A stretch of DNA of 64,000 nucleotides from Streptomyces sp. B1I3. Its GTDB lineage: Bacteria > Actinomycetota > Actinomycetes > Streptomycetales > Streptomycetaceae. The stretch is taken from assembly GCF_030816615.1 (NCBI RefSeq), contig NZ_JAUSYD010000001.1, positions 2,480,001-2,544,000 on the forward strand, in the 5' to 3' direction. Every line of letters starts with the position of its first letter. Position 1 is the stretch's first letter. The notes under the pieces were generated by a model that worked only from the letters and a program-made list of their open reading frames with translations, made no database searches and had not been told where the DNA came from. The position numbers and the translations under genes were made by a program. Shown here in pieces: positions 46,562 to 56,507 of this stretch.

Positions 46562-47613
46562 TTCGCTGCTCCCTCGGCGGTGGTGCCGTCGTACAGCCAG
46601 CAGGCGGCCCACTGGCCGTCCGCCAGGTCGAATCGCGGCGGCAGTTCGGTGCGGCAGCGCTCCATGGCCTTCGGGCAGCGGGGGTGGAAGCGGCAGCCGG
46701 CCGGCGGGGCGATCAGCGAGGGGGGCTCGCCGCTTCCGGTCTCCTCCTGGGCCTCCTCGTCGGCCACCCGGTCGGGGTCCGGCGCGGAGGCGATCAGCAG
46801 CTGCGTGTAGGGGTGCGCGGGGCGCTGGGTGACGGTCTCGCTGTCCCCGCCCTCGACGATCCGGCCCGCGTACATCACCAGGGTCGTGTCCGCGAAGTAG
46901 CGGGCTGAGGCGATGTCGTGGGTGATGTAGAGGATCGCCAGGTGCAGACGCTCCTTGAGGTCGCGCAGCAGGTTGAGGACGCCGAGCCGGATCGACACGT
47001 CCAGCATCGAGACCGGCTCGTCGGCCAGCAGGACCCGGGGGTCGGCGCCGAGCGCGCGCGCTATCGCGACGCGCTGGCGCTGCCCTCCCGACAGCTCGTG
47101 CGGGAACTTGTCCAGGAACTGACGGGGAGGAGTCAGCTGGACGCGCTCCAGCAGGGCCGCCAGGTTCATCTCCAGCTCCGTGTCCCCGCTCCCCGCCCGG
47201 CCGTGGATCCTCAGGGCCCGGGTCAGGTGGTAGCGCACGGTGTGCACCGGGTTGAGCGAGGCGAACGGGTCCTGGAAGATCAGCTGGACCTGCTTGACGT
47301 AGGTACGGAAGGACCGGCCACGCCCGGCTTTCACCGCCGTGCCGCCCAGCTCGATCTCGCCCGCGGTGAGCGGGTGGAGCTGGGCCAGCAGCCGTGCGAC
47401 GGTGGACTTGCCCGAGCCGGACTCCCCCACCAGAGCCGTGACGGTGCCGCGCCGGAGCTGCAGCGAGACGTCGTCGACGGCGTGGACGGTGCGATGCCTG
47501 CGGGCGAGGAAGTCGCCGGCGGTGCGCCGTACGGGGAAGTGCTTGGTGACTCCGCGTGCTTCGAGGACCACATCGGTCCCGGTGCGCACGTCTGCGGACT
47601 GTTCGGTGGTCAT
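46558..47613 (-). CDS. ABC transporter ATP-binding protein, DppF-like
   Basis: 351 residues: Walker [31 protein letters not shown], signature [15 protein letters not shown], Walker [14 protein letters not shown]-loop ITHDIASA, and the C-terminal [15 protein letters not shown] typical of oligopeptide-type ATPases. Follows the binding-protein gene by 19 bp. Confidence 0.94.
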   Translation of the reverse strand: MTTEQSADVRTGTDVVLEARGVTKHFPVRRTAGDFLARRHRTVHAVDDVSLQLRRGTVTALVGESGSGKSTVARLLAQLHPLTAGEIELGGTAVKAGRGRSFRTYVKQVQLIFQDPFASLNPVHTVRYHLTRALRIHGRAGSGDTELEMNLAALLERVQLTPPRQFLDKFPHELSGGQRQRVAIARALGADPRVLLADEPVSMLDVSIRLGVLNLLRDLKERLHLAILYITHDIASARYFADTTLVMYAGRIVEGGDSETVTQRPAHPYTQLLIASAPDPDRVADEEAQEETGSGEPPSLIAPPAGCRFHPRCPKAMERCRTELPPRFDLADGQWAACWLYDGTTAEGAAK

Positions 47614-47632
47614 GGCCGGTTCTTCCCCGTAC

Positions 47633-49312
47633 TTACTTGGCGGGCTTGAGGTTCAGCACGACTTCCAGCGCGTCGGGCTGGGTGTGCTGCGGCGCGGCGT
47701 ACGGGTCGGCCTCGGTCGGCCAGCCCACCCAGTTCTTCGTGGAGTACTCGGCGCCGATGGGGGCCGCGGCCGTCGGGATGACCGGGGCCTGCTCGACCAT
47801 GATCTTCTGCAGGGCGTTCATGGCCTCGGTGCGTGTGGCGTCGTCCGTGGCGTTGGCGTACTGCTTGAGCAGGGAGGTGGCCTCCGGGCTCTTGAAGCGC
47901 CCGAAGTTGCCGAGCTGGGCGGTCTTGCCGACGGGCTGGAGGATCGCCCCGTCCATGATGTTCTGGTACATGTCGTACGGGGTGGCGCCGCTGTTGGTCC
48001 AGTGCAGGGTGGCGTCGAAGTTGCCGGTGGCGACGTCGGTGCCCCAGGCCTCCGCGGTCTGCGTCTTGACCTTGGCCTCGATACCCAGCTGCTTGATGTT
48101 GTCCTTGATGATGGACAGCCCGGTGATGTAGTCGTTCCAGCCGGCCGGGTCGGTGAAGGTCAGCTCCACCGGCTTGCCGCTCGGGTCCTTCAGGACGCCG
48201 CCGCCGAGCTTGAAACCCGCCTCGTCGAGGAGCTTCTTGGCTCCGGCCACATCGGGCTTCGTGGTGGTGTTCTTGTACTCCGGCGCGATGAACGGCTCAC
48301 CGGCGGGCAGCGGGATGCCGGTCGGGTTGGTGATCTCCGGGTAGAGGGTCGCCTCGGCCTGGACGTGGATGGCCCTGCGGTCGACGACCATGGCCATCGC
48401 CTTGCGCAGCGCCGGGTTGTCGAACGGCTTGCGGGCGGTGTTGAACCACAGGCCGTGGATGCCGAGGCCGGAGGGGAACCAGAGCTTGTGGTTCTCGGGA
48501 TCCTTGGCGACGTACAGCTGCTTGTAGTTCGGCATGAAGACGAACGACCACTCGACCTTGCCGTTCGCCAGGGCCGTGGTCGCCGCGCTGTTGTCGTTGT
48601 ACGCCGTGTAGCGCAGCTCCTTGACCTTGGTCTCGCCCTTCCAGTAGGTGGGCGTGGCGGTCAGGGTGGTGGTCTGCGGGGTGAACGTCTTCAGCTTGTA
48701 CGGGCCGGAGCCGACCGGCGTGCGGTTGGGCCAGGTCTCCGGGTTCTCGACCTTCTCCCAGATGTGCTTGGGCACGACGTAGGTCGAGATGATCTTGTTC
48801 TGGTTGACGAACTGGGATTCCTTGAAGGTCAGGACGACCTTGTTCCCCTCGACGGTGACGCCGTCGTACGGGATGCCGTTGCCGTTGAGCGCCGGGTGCT
48901 TCTTCAGCAGCTCGAAGGTGAAGGCGGCGTCGGCGGCGGTCAGCGGCTTGCCGTCGGCCCACTTGGCCCGCTCGTCGAGCGTGAAGGTGACCTTGGTGAA
49001 GTTGGACTCCCAGGTCCAGTCGGTGGCGAGCCAGGGGTCGGCCTTGTCGGTGGGGCGGATCTGGTTCGTCATCGCCAGCGGCTCGTAGATCATGTAGCGG
49101 TAGCCGAGGGTGGCGCTCGCCGAGGTCGCGAGGAACGGGTTGCTGTTGTTCGTCTGCGGCCCGTCCGGCTTGCCGAGGGTCAGGACACCGGACGCACCGG
49201 CTCCGCCCCCCTTGTTGGCACCCGAGTTGGCGGACGAGCAGCCGGCGGCGAGCGCGACCACGGCGGTGGCGGCTGAGAGCGCTCTCAGGGTGTGGCGACG
49301 GCGTACGGACAT
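47633..49312 (-). CDS. Family 5 extracellular solute-binding lipoprotein, probable beta-glucan oligosaccharide binder
   Basis: 559 residues. The signal ends in a lipobox ([16 protein letters not shown]). Family-5 (DppA/OppA) marks include [39 protein letters not shown] and [26 protein letters not shown]. Family-5 proteins bind peptides, but relatives in Thermotoga and Pyrococcus bind cello- and laminari-oligosaccharides, and here the operon goes on with GH1, GH16 and GH3 genes. Sugar binding is therefore the better call (inference). Codons 9-13 contain the LacI-type palindrome. First gene of an eight-gene operon running down to 36840. Confidence 0.88.
   Translation of the reverse strand: MSVRRRHTLRALSAATAVVALAAGCSSANSGANKGGGAGASGVLTLGKPDGPQTNNSNPFLATSASATLGYRYMIYEPLAMTNQIRPTDKADPWLATDWTWESNFTKVTFTLDERAKWADGKPLTAADAAFTFELLKKHPALNGNGIPYDGVTVEGNKVVLTFKESQFVNQNKIISTYVVPKHIWEKVENPETWPNRTPVGSGPYKLKTFTPQTTTLTATPTYWKGETKVKELRYTAYNDNSAATTALANGKVEWSFVFMPNYKQLYVAKDPENHKLWFPSGLGIHGLWFNTARKPFDNPALRKAMAMVVDRRAIHVQAEATLYPEITNPTGIPLPAGEPFIAPEYKNTTTKPDVAGAKKLLDEAGFKLGGGVLKDPSGKPVELTFTDPAGWNDYITGLSIIKDNIKQLGIEAKVKTQTAEAWGTDVATGNFDATLHWTNSGATPYDMYQNIMDGAILQPVGKTAQLGNFGRFKSPEATSLLKQYANATDDATRTEAMNALQKIMVEQAPVIPTAAAPIGAEYSTKNWVGWPTEADPYAAPQHTQPDALEVVLNLKPAK
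49274..49287. promoter_or_regulatory. LacI-family operator inside the 5' end of the binding-protein gene
   Basis: TGAGAGCGCTCTCA, identical to 29768-29781, within codons 9-13 of the binding-protein gene; with one more base each side (C...G) it is a 16-bp palindrome. It encodes Leu-Arg-Ala-Leu-Ser of the signal peptide. A bound repressor here would act as a roadblock just after initiation. Confidence 0.7.
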
Positions 49313-49490
49313 GGCGACTCCAGAAGGACTGCGGGTCTGGGAGATCCGGGAGGTGGGCAGCGCTCGACGCGCCGGATACGGGCAGTGCGGGGTGGGGCGG
49401 GTCGCGCCACGGGCGGTGCGGCGCGGGCGGTACCGGCGGTGCGGGTCGGGGGCTGAGGGCGGGCGCGGGCCGTGGAGCAGGCCCTGTCCG

Positions 49491-50465
<975 letters not shown>

Positions 50466-50520
50466 CGGGGCCTCCAAGGACAAGGCGGGACAGGGCGGAG
50501 CAATCCGGCGGCCACGGCTT

Positions 50521-50559
50521 CGGTACCGGTTCCGCAACCGGTACCGGAACCGGTACCGG
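50521..50559. promoter_or_regulatory. Cluster of three CGGTACCGG palindromes between lacI and GH30
   Basis: CGGTACCGG occurs at 50521-50529, 50538-50547 (as CCGGTACCGG) and 50550-50559, with centres 18 and 12 bp apart, 56-94 bp upstream of the lacI-type start. The 12-mer AACCGGTACCGG is present twice. Candidate autoregulatory sites or a second regulator's operators. Confidence 0.5.
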
Positions 50560-50673
50560 CGTTGCGGCTGGAGTTAACCCCGCCGGAACAGAGGCGTCAA
50601 TACTTCACGCCGAGATTGGTCCGTACCCATCGGCGGAGCAGGTCCGGGGTGCCGTGTGTTCACTCCTTGAACG

Positions 50674-50712
50674 CAAGAGCCTCTTGACGCGAGCACGTAA
50701 GAGCAGTTCACT
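50674..50712 (+). promoter_or_regulatory. Promoter region of the GH30 gene with overlapping inverted repeat
   Basis: CAAGAG-C-CTCTTG (50674-50686) overlaps TTGACG (50684-50689), which with TTCACT (50707-50712, 17-base spacer) could be a promoter. Together with the GGTACC cluster this accounts for the 301-bp gap 50466-50766; no gene is seen there. Confidence 0.4.
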
Positions 50713-50766
50713 CACGGCTCGTTCGACGGCACCACCCCCACACCTCTGCCGAGAAGGGCAGCAGCC

Positions 50767-52635
50767 ATGATCCGAACAAGCAGAGCGATGAGAGTCCTCG
50801 TCGCGACGGCGCTCGCGACCGCGGGCCTCGCCGGGTTCGCCTCCGGTACGGCGCAGGCCACGGGTGAGAGCGTGAACATCGCGCTGACCACCACGGACGA
50901 CTCCGGCGGGCGCCATGTCACCCGCGGCCTCCAGGCGCAGACCCCGATCTCCTTCGGTGCGGGCAACGGCAACCAGGGCACGGCCGTCACCGTCGACGAG
51001 AACACCCGCTACCAGACCTTCACCGGCGGCGGCGCCTCGTTCACGGACACGGCGGCCTGGCTGATGAAGGGCAGCGGAGCCCTCAGCCAGGCGACCCGCG
51101 ACGCCACCATGAAGAAGCTCTTCTCCCCCACGGAGGGCATCGGGCTCTCGTTCGTACGCAATCCCATGGGCGGATCCGACCTGGCACGGTTCGGCTACAC
51201 CTACGACGACATGCCCGCCGGGCAGACGGACCCCACCCTCGCCAACTTCTCGATCGCACACGATCTGCAGGACGTCCTGCCGCTCACCGCGCAGGCGAAG
51301 CAGCTCAACCCGGCCCTGACGACCGTCGCCTCACCGTGGACGGCGCCGGCGTGGATGAAGGACAGCGGGCAGCTCGACGGCGGCTGGCTCAAGGCCGAGA
51401 ACTACGGGGCGTACGCCAACTACTTCGTGAAGTACCTCCAGGCGTGGAAGGCCCAGGGCGTCCCCGTCGACTACGTCACCGCGCAGAACGAGCCCACCTG
51501 CTGCTCCGGCTATCCGTCGATGAGCTGGAACGGCTCGGGGCTCGCCTACTTCACCAAGGACGAACTGCTGCCGAAGCTCCGGTCCGCCGGCCTGGCGACC
51601 AAGGTCCTGGCACACGACTGGAACTGGGACAGCTACGACGCGTACGCCGCCCCCACGGTCGACGACGCGGCGGTGCGCAGCCACCCCAACTTCGGCGGGA
51701 TCGCCTGGCACGGCTACGGCGGCGATGTCGCGAAGCAGACGGCGGTGCACGACCGGTACCCCCAGCTGGACGCCTTCCAGACCGAGCACTCGGGCGGCAC
51801 CTGGATCGCCGACCAGCAGCGCGAGGACATGCTCAACATCATCGACTACACCCGCAACTGGGCGAAGTCGGTGACCAAGTGGTCCCTCGCCGTGGACCAG
51901 AACCGGGGCCCCCACAACGGCGGCTGCGGCACCTGCGACGGGCTGGTCACCGTGCACAACGGAGACAGCAGGCACGGCCAGGTCGACTACACGGTCGAGT
52001 ACTACACGATGGGCCACCTGACGAAGTTCGTCCGGCCCGGCGCCTCCCGGATCGCCTCCACCGCCAGCTCCACCGTGCCCAACGTCGCCTGGCGCAACAC
52101 CGACGGCTCCAAGGCCCTGATCGCCTACAACGGCTCCGCCTCCGCACAGCAGGTGACGGTCAACTGGGGCGGCAGCACGTTCACCTACTCGCTGCCGGGC
52201 CGCACCTCGGCGACCTTCACCTGGTCGGGCACCCAGTCCGGTTCCTCGGGCGCCGGCGGTGCCCTGACCGGTCTCGGGGGCAAGTGCCTGGACGCCACCG
52301 GCAACACCGGCGCGGACGGCACGCCCGTACAGCTGTGGGACTGCACCGGTGCGGCCAACCAGCGCTGGACGGTCGCGGGTGACGGCTCCGTCAAGGTGCT
52401 CGGCGCCTGCCTGGACGTGACGGCGGGCTCCACGGCCGACGGAGCAAAGGTCCAGCTGTACACCTGCAACGGGTCCGGCGCACAGCGCTGGAGATACGAC
52501 CCCGCCACCGGGGACGTGGTCAACACGGCGGCGAACAAGTGCCTCGACGTGGTGGACCGCTCCTCGGCCAACGGGGCCCGTACGCAGATCTGGAGCTGCA
52601 CCGGAGCCGCCAACCAAAAGTGGCACCTCGGCTGA
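50767..52635 (+). CDS. Secreted GH30 endo-beta-1,6-glucanase-like enzyme with ricin-type lectin domain
   Basis: 622 residues. The signal peptide (VLVATALATAGLAGFASGTAQA) is followed by a GH30 (beta/alpha)8 plus beta-sandwich unit, with acid/base E242 in VTAQNEPTCC and nucleophile E340 in AFQTEHSGGTW. A ricin B/CBM13 trefoil (about 500-622) has QxW motifs NQRW, AQRW and NQKW. Among GH30 subgroups, the glucocerebrosidase/beta-1,6-glucanase type fits best given the beta-1,3-glucanase neighbours, since fungal wall glucan is beta-1,6-branched. Xylanase-type GH30 is less likely. Divergent from the LacI gene, so probably under its control. Confidence 0.9.
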   Translation: MIRTSRAMRVLVATALATAGLAGFASGTAQATGESVNIALTTTDDSGGRHVTRGLQAQTPISFGAGNGNQGTAVTVDENTRYQTFTGGGASFTDTAAWLMKGSGALSQATRDATMKKLFSPTEGIGLSFVRNPMGGSDLARFGYTYDDMPAGQTDPTLANFSIAHDLQDVLPLTAQAKQLNPALTTVASPWTAPAWMKDSGQLDGGWLKAENYGAYANYFVKYLQAWKAQGVPVDYVTAQNEPTCCSGYPSMSWNGSGLAYFTKDELLPKLRSAGLATKVLAHDWNWDSYDAYAAPTVDDAAVRSHPNFGGIAWHGYGGDVAKQTAVHDRYPQLDAFQTEHSGGTWIADQQREDMLNIIDYTRNWAKSVTKWSLAVDQNRGPHNGGCGTCDGLVTVHNGDSRHGQVDYTVEYYTMGHLTKFVRPGASRIASTASSTVPNVAWRNTDGSKALIAYNGSASAQQVTVNWGGSTFTYSLPGRTSATFTWSGTQSGSSGAGGALTGLGGKCLDATGNTGADGTPVQLWDCTGAANQRWTVAGDGSVKVLGACLDVTAGSTADGAKVQLYTCNGSGAQRWRYDPATGDVVNTAANKCLDVVDRSSANGARTQIWSCTGAANQKWHLG

Positions 52636-52643
52636 CACGCGAG

Positions 52644-52671
52644 CCTCGCGGCCGGTGCCCCGGCCGCGAGG
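52644..52671. terminator. Bidirectional terminator between the GH30 gene and cimA
   Basis: CCTCGCGGCCGG / CCGGCCGCGAGG, 12-bp perfect stem with TGCC loop, 8 bp after the GH30 stop. Confidence 0.85.
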
Positions 52672-52745
52672 TGGCGCCCGGCCCGGAGCCGTGACGGGTT
52701 CCGGGCTCTCCCGGGGGCCCGCCACGACCCGGACGCGGCCGTCCC

Positions 52746-54353
52746 CTAGTCGGTGGGCTCCACGCCGGCCCGCAGCAGGCCGTAGGTGTAGGCGTCCTCC
52801 AGGGCCTGCCAGGACGCGGCGATCACGTTCTCGGCCACGCCCACCGTCGCCCAGTCACCGGATCCGTCACCCGTGGTGATCAGTACGCGGGTGGTGGACT
52901 CGGTGCCGGTGCGGCCCTCCAGGATGCGGACCTTGTAGTCGACGAGCTCCAGCTTGGCCAGCTGCGGGTAGATCCGCTCCAGGCCGACGCGCAGCGCCCG
53001 GTCCAGGGCGTTGACCGGGCCGTTTCCCTCGGCGGTCGCGACGATCCGCTCCCCCTTGGCCCAGAGCTTCACCGTCGCCTCGTTGGCGTGGGTGCCGTCC
53101 GGGCGGTCCTCGACGATGGCCCGCCAGGACTCGACGCGGAAGTAGCGGCGGGGCCTGCCCTCGACCTCCGCGCGCAGCAGCAGCTCGAAGGAGGCGTCGG
53201 CCGCCTCGTAGGTGTACCCCTTGAGCTCGCGTTCCTTGACCCGCTCGACGACGCGGCCGACGAGCGCCCGGTCGCCGCCCAGGTCGATCCCGAGCTCCTT
53301 GCCCTTGAGCTCGATCGAGGCGCGGCCCGCCATGTCGGACACGAGCATCCGCATGGTGTTGCCGACCAGCTCCGGGGCGATGTGCTGGTACAGGTCGGGG
53401 TCGACCTTGATCGCGGAGGCGTGCAGTCCGGCCTTGTGGGCGAAGGCGGACACTCCCACGTACGGCTGGTGCGTGGAGGGCGTGAGGTTGACGACCTCGG
53501 CGATGGCGTGCGAGATCCGGGTCATGTCGGCGAGCGCGCCCTCGGGCAGGACGGTCATGCCGTACTTGAGTTCCAGGGCCGCGACGACGGGGAAGAGGTT
53601 GGCGTTGCCGACCCGCTCGCCGTACCCGTTGGCGGTGCACTGCACATGGGTGGCGCCCGCGTCGACGGCGGCCAGGGTGTTGGCGACGGCGCAGCCGGTG
53701 TCGTCCTGGGCGTGGATGCCGAGCCGGGCGCCGGTGTCGGCCAGGACGGTGGCGACGACGGCCTGCACCTGCGCGGGGAGCATGCCGCCGTTGGTGTCGC
53801 ACAGGATGACCACGTCGGCGCCGGCCTCGGAGGCGGCGCGGACGACCGACTTGGCGTACTCCGGGTCGGCGCGGTAGCCGTCGAAGAAGTGCTCGCAGTC
53901 GACGAAGACCCTGCGCCCCTGTTCCCGGAGGTGGGCGACGGTGTCGCGGACCATCTCCAGGTTCTCCTCGAGGGTGGTGCGCAGGGCCAGTTCCACGTGC
54001 CGGTCGTGGGACTTGGCGACCAGGGTGATCACGGGGGCGCCCGATGCCAGGAGCGCCTGGACCTGGGGGTCCTCGGCGGCCTTGCCGCCGGCCCTGCGCG
54101 TGGCGCCGAAGGCCACGAGCTGGGCGTGCCGGAAGGTGATCTCCTGCTGGGCACGGGCGAAGAACTCGGTGTCGCGGGGGTTGGCGCCGGGCCAGCCGCC
54201 CTCGATGAAACCCACGCCGAAGTCGTCCAGGTGCCGGGCGATGGTCAGCTTGTCCGCGACCGTCAGGTTGATGCCTTCACGCTGCGCCCCGTCGCGCAGG
54301 GTGGTGTCGAAGACATGGAAACTGTCGTCGGAGGCCGTGGCCTTGGTGGTCAT
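52746..54353 (-). CDS. cimA: (R)-citramalate synthase
   Basis: 535 residues. Condenses acetyl-CoA and pyruvate to citramalate, giving 2-oxobutyrate for isoleucine (threonine-independent route). HMGL-like barrel: FDTTLRDGAQREGINLTVADKL, ILCDTNGGMLP, GIHAQDDTGCAVANTLAAVDAGATHVQCTANGYGERVGNANL. The C-terminal regulatory LeuA-dimer domain spans about 390-520. CimA-type and isopropylmalate-synthase-type enzymes are alike; the length and early DTTLRDGAQREG form favour CimA. A candidate leader peptide and T-tailed terminator lie 100-220 bp upstream. Confidence 0.9.
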   Translation of the reverse strand: MTTKATASDDSFHVFDTTLRDGAQREGINLTVADKLTIARHLDDFGVGFIEGGWPGANPRDTEFFARAQQEITFRHAQLVAFGATRRAGGKAAEDPQVQALLASGAPVITLVAKSHDRHVELALRTTLEENLEMVRDTVAHLREQGRRVFVDCEHFFDGYRADPEYAKSVVRAASEAGADVVILCDTNGGMLPAQVQAVVATVLADTGARLGIHAQDDTGCAVANTLAAVDAGATHVQCTANGYGERVGNANLFPVVAALELKYGMTVLPEGALADMTRISHAIAEVVNLTPSTHQPYVGVSAFAHKAGLHASAIKVDPDLYQHIAPELVGNTMRMLVSDMAGRASIELKGKELGIDLGGDRALVGRVVERVKERELKGYTYEAADASFELLLRAEVEGRPRRYFRVESWRAIVEDRPDGTHANEATVKLWAKGERIVATAEGNGPVNALDRALRVGLERIYPQLAKLELVDYKVRILEGRTGTESTTRVLITTGDGSGDWATVGVAENVIAASWQALEDAYTYGLLRAGVEPTD

Positions 54354-54456
54354 GCTGATCTGACTCCTGTCGGGTGAGCGGATCCGGACGAATCGGCTCC
54401 ACTTGCCCCCATCATCTCGCGTGCCTCGCCCCGGCCGTGGTGAGGGCCGGAAAACG

Positions 54457-54483
54457 AAAAAACCCCTCGCGGGTGCGAGAGGT
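54457..54483 (-). terminator. T-tailed terminator upstream of cimA: operon end or attenuator
   Basis: On the minus strand ACCTCTCGC-accc-GCGAGGGGT (one mismatch) is followed by six T's, a classical intrinsic terminator, unusual in Streptomyces where T tails are rare. It ends 104 bp before the cimA start and begins 149 bp after the TetR stop. It may close the urease-like operon or attenuate cimA. Confidence 0.7.
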
Positions 54484-54537
54484 CTGCGCGCGGGTCTGGG
54501 GCATGATGTCCGCTCCGTACGTGGTGGTACGGGACGG

Positions 54538-54573
54538 TCACTGCGGACCGGCGCGCCTGCTGCCGATAATCAT
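54538..54573 (-). CDS. Candidate 11-aa leader peptide of cimA (MIIGSRRAGPQ)
   Basis: ATG-ATT-ATC opens an 11-codon frame ending TGA at 54538. Two successive Ile codons, one the rare ATT, follow the start. Between it and the terminator lies the hairpin CCGTAC-caccac-GTACGG. The layout (short Ile-containing peptide, hairpin, T-tailed terminator, isoleucine gene) is that of ribosome-mediated attenuation. There is no strong ribosome-binding site and I found no clear antiterminator pairing, so it stays a hypothesis. Confidence 0.35.
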   Translation of the reverse strand: MIIGSRRAGPQ

Positions 54574-54631
54574 GGCGGACGAGGACACGCACGCAGTCTT
54601 GCACAGCCCGGCCGCCGTGGACCCCCCTGTC

Positions 54632-55264
54632 TCAGGATGCGGGCGGGATGTCCGCCGCGCCGGAGGCCGGGAGCGTCTCGTCCACATAGGCGCGCATCTG
54701 GTCCAGGACCTGTGCCCGCCCGGTGCCGGGGATGCCGACGGTGACGTGGACGCTGAACCCGTCCAGGAGGGCCCTCAGCCGGGTCGCGGCCCGGCCGGTG
54801 TCGACGGCGCGGAACTCCCCGCGCGTGACGCCTTCGGCCAGCAGCTCCACCAGGTCACGGTGCCAGGCATCCTCGATCGCGGCCTGCCGGGAGCGGGCGT
54901 CGTCGTCCGCGTTCCGCGAGCGGTTCCAGACCTCCAGCCAGAGCGTCCAGTGCGGGTCGCGGTGGCCGGCGGGGACGTACAGGGCGATGTAGGCGTCGAG
55001 GCGCTCGCGGACGGTGCCCGGGCCGCCGAGCACGGCCCGGCGTTCGGCACCGAGCCGTCCCTCGCTCCACTCCAGGGTCTGCAGCAGCAGCTCGTCCTTG
55101 GTCCGGAAGTAGTAGAGGAGGTGTCCGCTGCTCATGTGGACCGCGCGGCCCAGGCCGGCCATCGTGAGGCCGTCGAGGCCGCGTTCGGCGACGGTGGCCA
55201 TGACGGCGGCCAGCACGTCCTCCCGGGGCGGGGCGATGTTGCGGCGGCGCGGGGTGTCGGGCAC
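54632..55264 (-). CDS. TetR-family regulator of the agmatine deiminase/urease-like operon
   Basis: 210 residues. N-terminal helix-turn-helix RRRNIAPPREDVLAAVMATVAERGLDGLTMAGLGRAVHMSSGHLLYYFRTKDELLLQTL, then an all-helical ligand domain with LWLEVWNRSR. The BetI-like group of TetR proteins shares this build and often senses amines or choline-like molecules (inference). GTG 55264 starts four bases after the agmatine deiminase stop, so it is the last gene of the operon. The perfect palindrome at 58939 in front of the first gene is its probable operator. Confidence 0.9.
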   Translation of the reverse strand: MPDTPRRRNIAPPREDVLAAVMATVAERGLDGLTMAGLGRAVHMSSGHLLYYFRTKDELLLQTLEWSEGRLGAERRAVLGGPGTVRERLDAYIALYVPAGHRDPHWTLWLEVWNRSRNADDDARSRQAAIEDAWHRDLVELLAEGVTRGEFRAVDTGRAATRLRALLDGFSVHVTVGIPGTGRAQVLDQMRAYVDETLPASGAADIPPAS

Positions 55265-55268
55265 GGTC

Positions 55269-56285
55269 TCAGATCCTGGGTTGCTGCTGCGTGATGCAGT
55301 GGATGCCTCCACCACCGGCAAAGATCGTACGGGCGTCGACCGGTGTCACCGTACGGCCGGGGAACAGGTCGGCGAATACGGCCGCCGCCTCGTCGTCCCT
55401 CGGGTCGTCGAAGGCGCAGAGGATCACACCGTCGTTGCAGAGGTAGTGGTTGATGTAGGAGTAGTCCGCCCAGTCGCCGTCGGGGCCCCGCGGTGTCGTG
55501 GGGGCCGGGATCTCCACGACCTCCAGCGGGCGTCCGCCCGCGTCGGTGGCTGCGCGCAGGAGGCGTACCGTCTCGCGGGTGATTTCGTGGTCCGGGTGGG
55601 CCGGGTCCGGCTGCACGTGGGCGACCACCAGGCCGGGGCGGGCGAAGGCGGCCACGATGTCGACATGGCCGAGGGTGCCGTACGTGCCGTAGTCGCCGGT
55701 CAGGCCGCGCGGCAGCCAGACGGCCTTCTCGGTGCCCAGCCGGGCGTGGATCTCGTCCTCGACGGCCTGCCGGGTCCAGCCGGGGTTGCGTTCCCTGCCG
55801 AGCTGGACGGTCTCGGTGAGCAGGACGGTGCCCTCGCCGTCGACGTGGATCGCGCCGCCCTCGTTGACCAGGGGCGAGCTGTGCACGGGGACGCCGGCGA
55901 GCTCCGCGACCGTACGGGCGATGTGCCGGTCGTGCTCCCAGCGGGCCCAGCCCTGAGCGCCCCAGCCGTTGAACGTCCAGTCGACGGCGGCCAGCCGGCT
56001 GCCGTCGGTGACGAAGGTGGGGCCGATGTCCCGCATCCAGGCGTCGTCCAGCGGGCGGACGGCGATCTCGATGTCCGGCCCGAGGAGGGCGCGGGCGCTG
56101 TCCTCCTGGCCGGGGCCGGCGATCACCGTGACGGGTTCGAAACGGCGTACGGCGCGGGCGACGGCGGCCCAGGCCCGGCGCGCCTCGTCCAGCTCGGCGC
56201 CGGTGGCGAAGGTGGGGTTGGGGCCGGGCCAGGCCATCCACGTGCGCTCGTGCGGGGCCCACTCGGGCGGCATACGGAAGGTCAT
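55269..56285 (-). CDS. aguA: Agmatine deiminase
   Basis: 338 residues. Hydrolyses agmatine to N-carbamoylputrescine and ammonia. Guanidino-group-modifying fold: MPPEWAPHERTWMAWPGPN start, DDAWMRDIGPTFV, VDWTFNGWG, NEGGAIHVDGEGTVLLTE, GHVDIVAAF with the catalytic His, and the nucleophile Cys in FAGGGGIHCITQQQP at the C-terminus. ATG 56285. The usual partner, N-carbamoylputrescine amidohydrolase (AguB), is absent from this window; the neighbours are instead urease-type subunits. Confidence 0.95.
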   Translation of the reverse strand: MTFRMPPEWAPHERTWMAWPGPNPTFATGAELDEARRAWAAVARAVRRFEPVTVIAGPGQEDSARALLGPDIEIAVRPLDDAWMRDIGPTFVTDGSRLAAVDWTFNGWGAQGWARWEHDRHIARTVAELAGVPVHSSPLVNEGGAIHVDGEGTVLLTETVQLGRERNPGWTRQAVEDEIHARLGTEKAVWLPRGLTGDYGTYGTLGHVDIVAAFARPGLVVAHVQPDPAHPDHEITRETVRLLRAATDAGGRPLEVVEIPAPTTPRGPDGDWADYSYINHYLCNDGVILCAFDDPRDDEAAAVFADLFPGRTVTPVDARTIFAGGGGIHCITQQQPRI

Positions 56286-56338
56286 GGCGGTTCCTGGTTC
56301 TCTCGTGCGGGTGGGCCGGATCGGGGAGGGGGTCAGGT

Positions 56339-56496
56339 GCGTGCGGCTGCGAGGCGGAGGAGGGAGTCGACGCGGAGCGATCGGTGCCCCTCGCCGCCCG
56401 GGCGAAACCGCGAGCCCGGGAGGCCGGCGACGACGGGTCCCCCGGCCCTCTCGCCGGGATGTGCCTGCCAGGCCGCGTGAGCCCGGCACGGCCCCG
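56339..56496. repeat. Interspersed intergenic repeat, copy B
   Basis: Starts GCGTGCGGCTGCGAGGCGG, shares 41 bases (about three differences) with copy A at 45433 and a matching end (TGCCTGCCAGGCCGCGTG...), with a longer variable centre. It occupies most of the 222-bp gap between ureC-like and agmatine deiminase genes, again inside an operon and in the same orientation as copy A. Confidence 0.6.
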
Positions 56497-56507
56497 ACGC
56501 GCGGGGT

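Noticed and set aside
54382..54474. 30-codon minus-strand frame starting MPQTRAQTSRTREG and running through the terminator upstream of cimA
   Set aside because: No ribosome-binding site, and it reads across the hairpin and T tail; better explained by the terminator.
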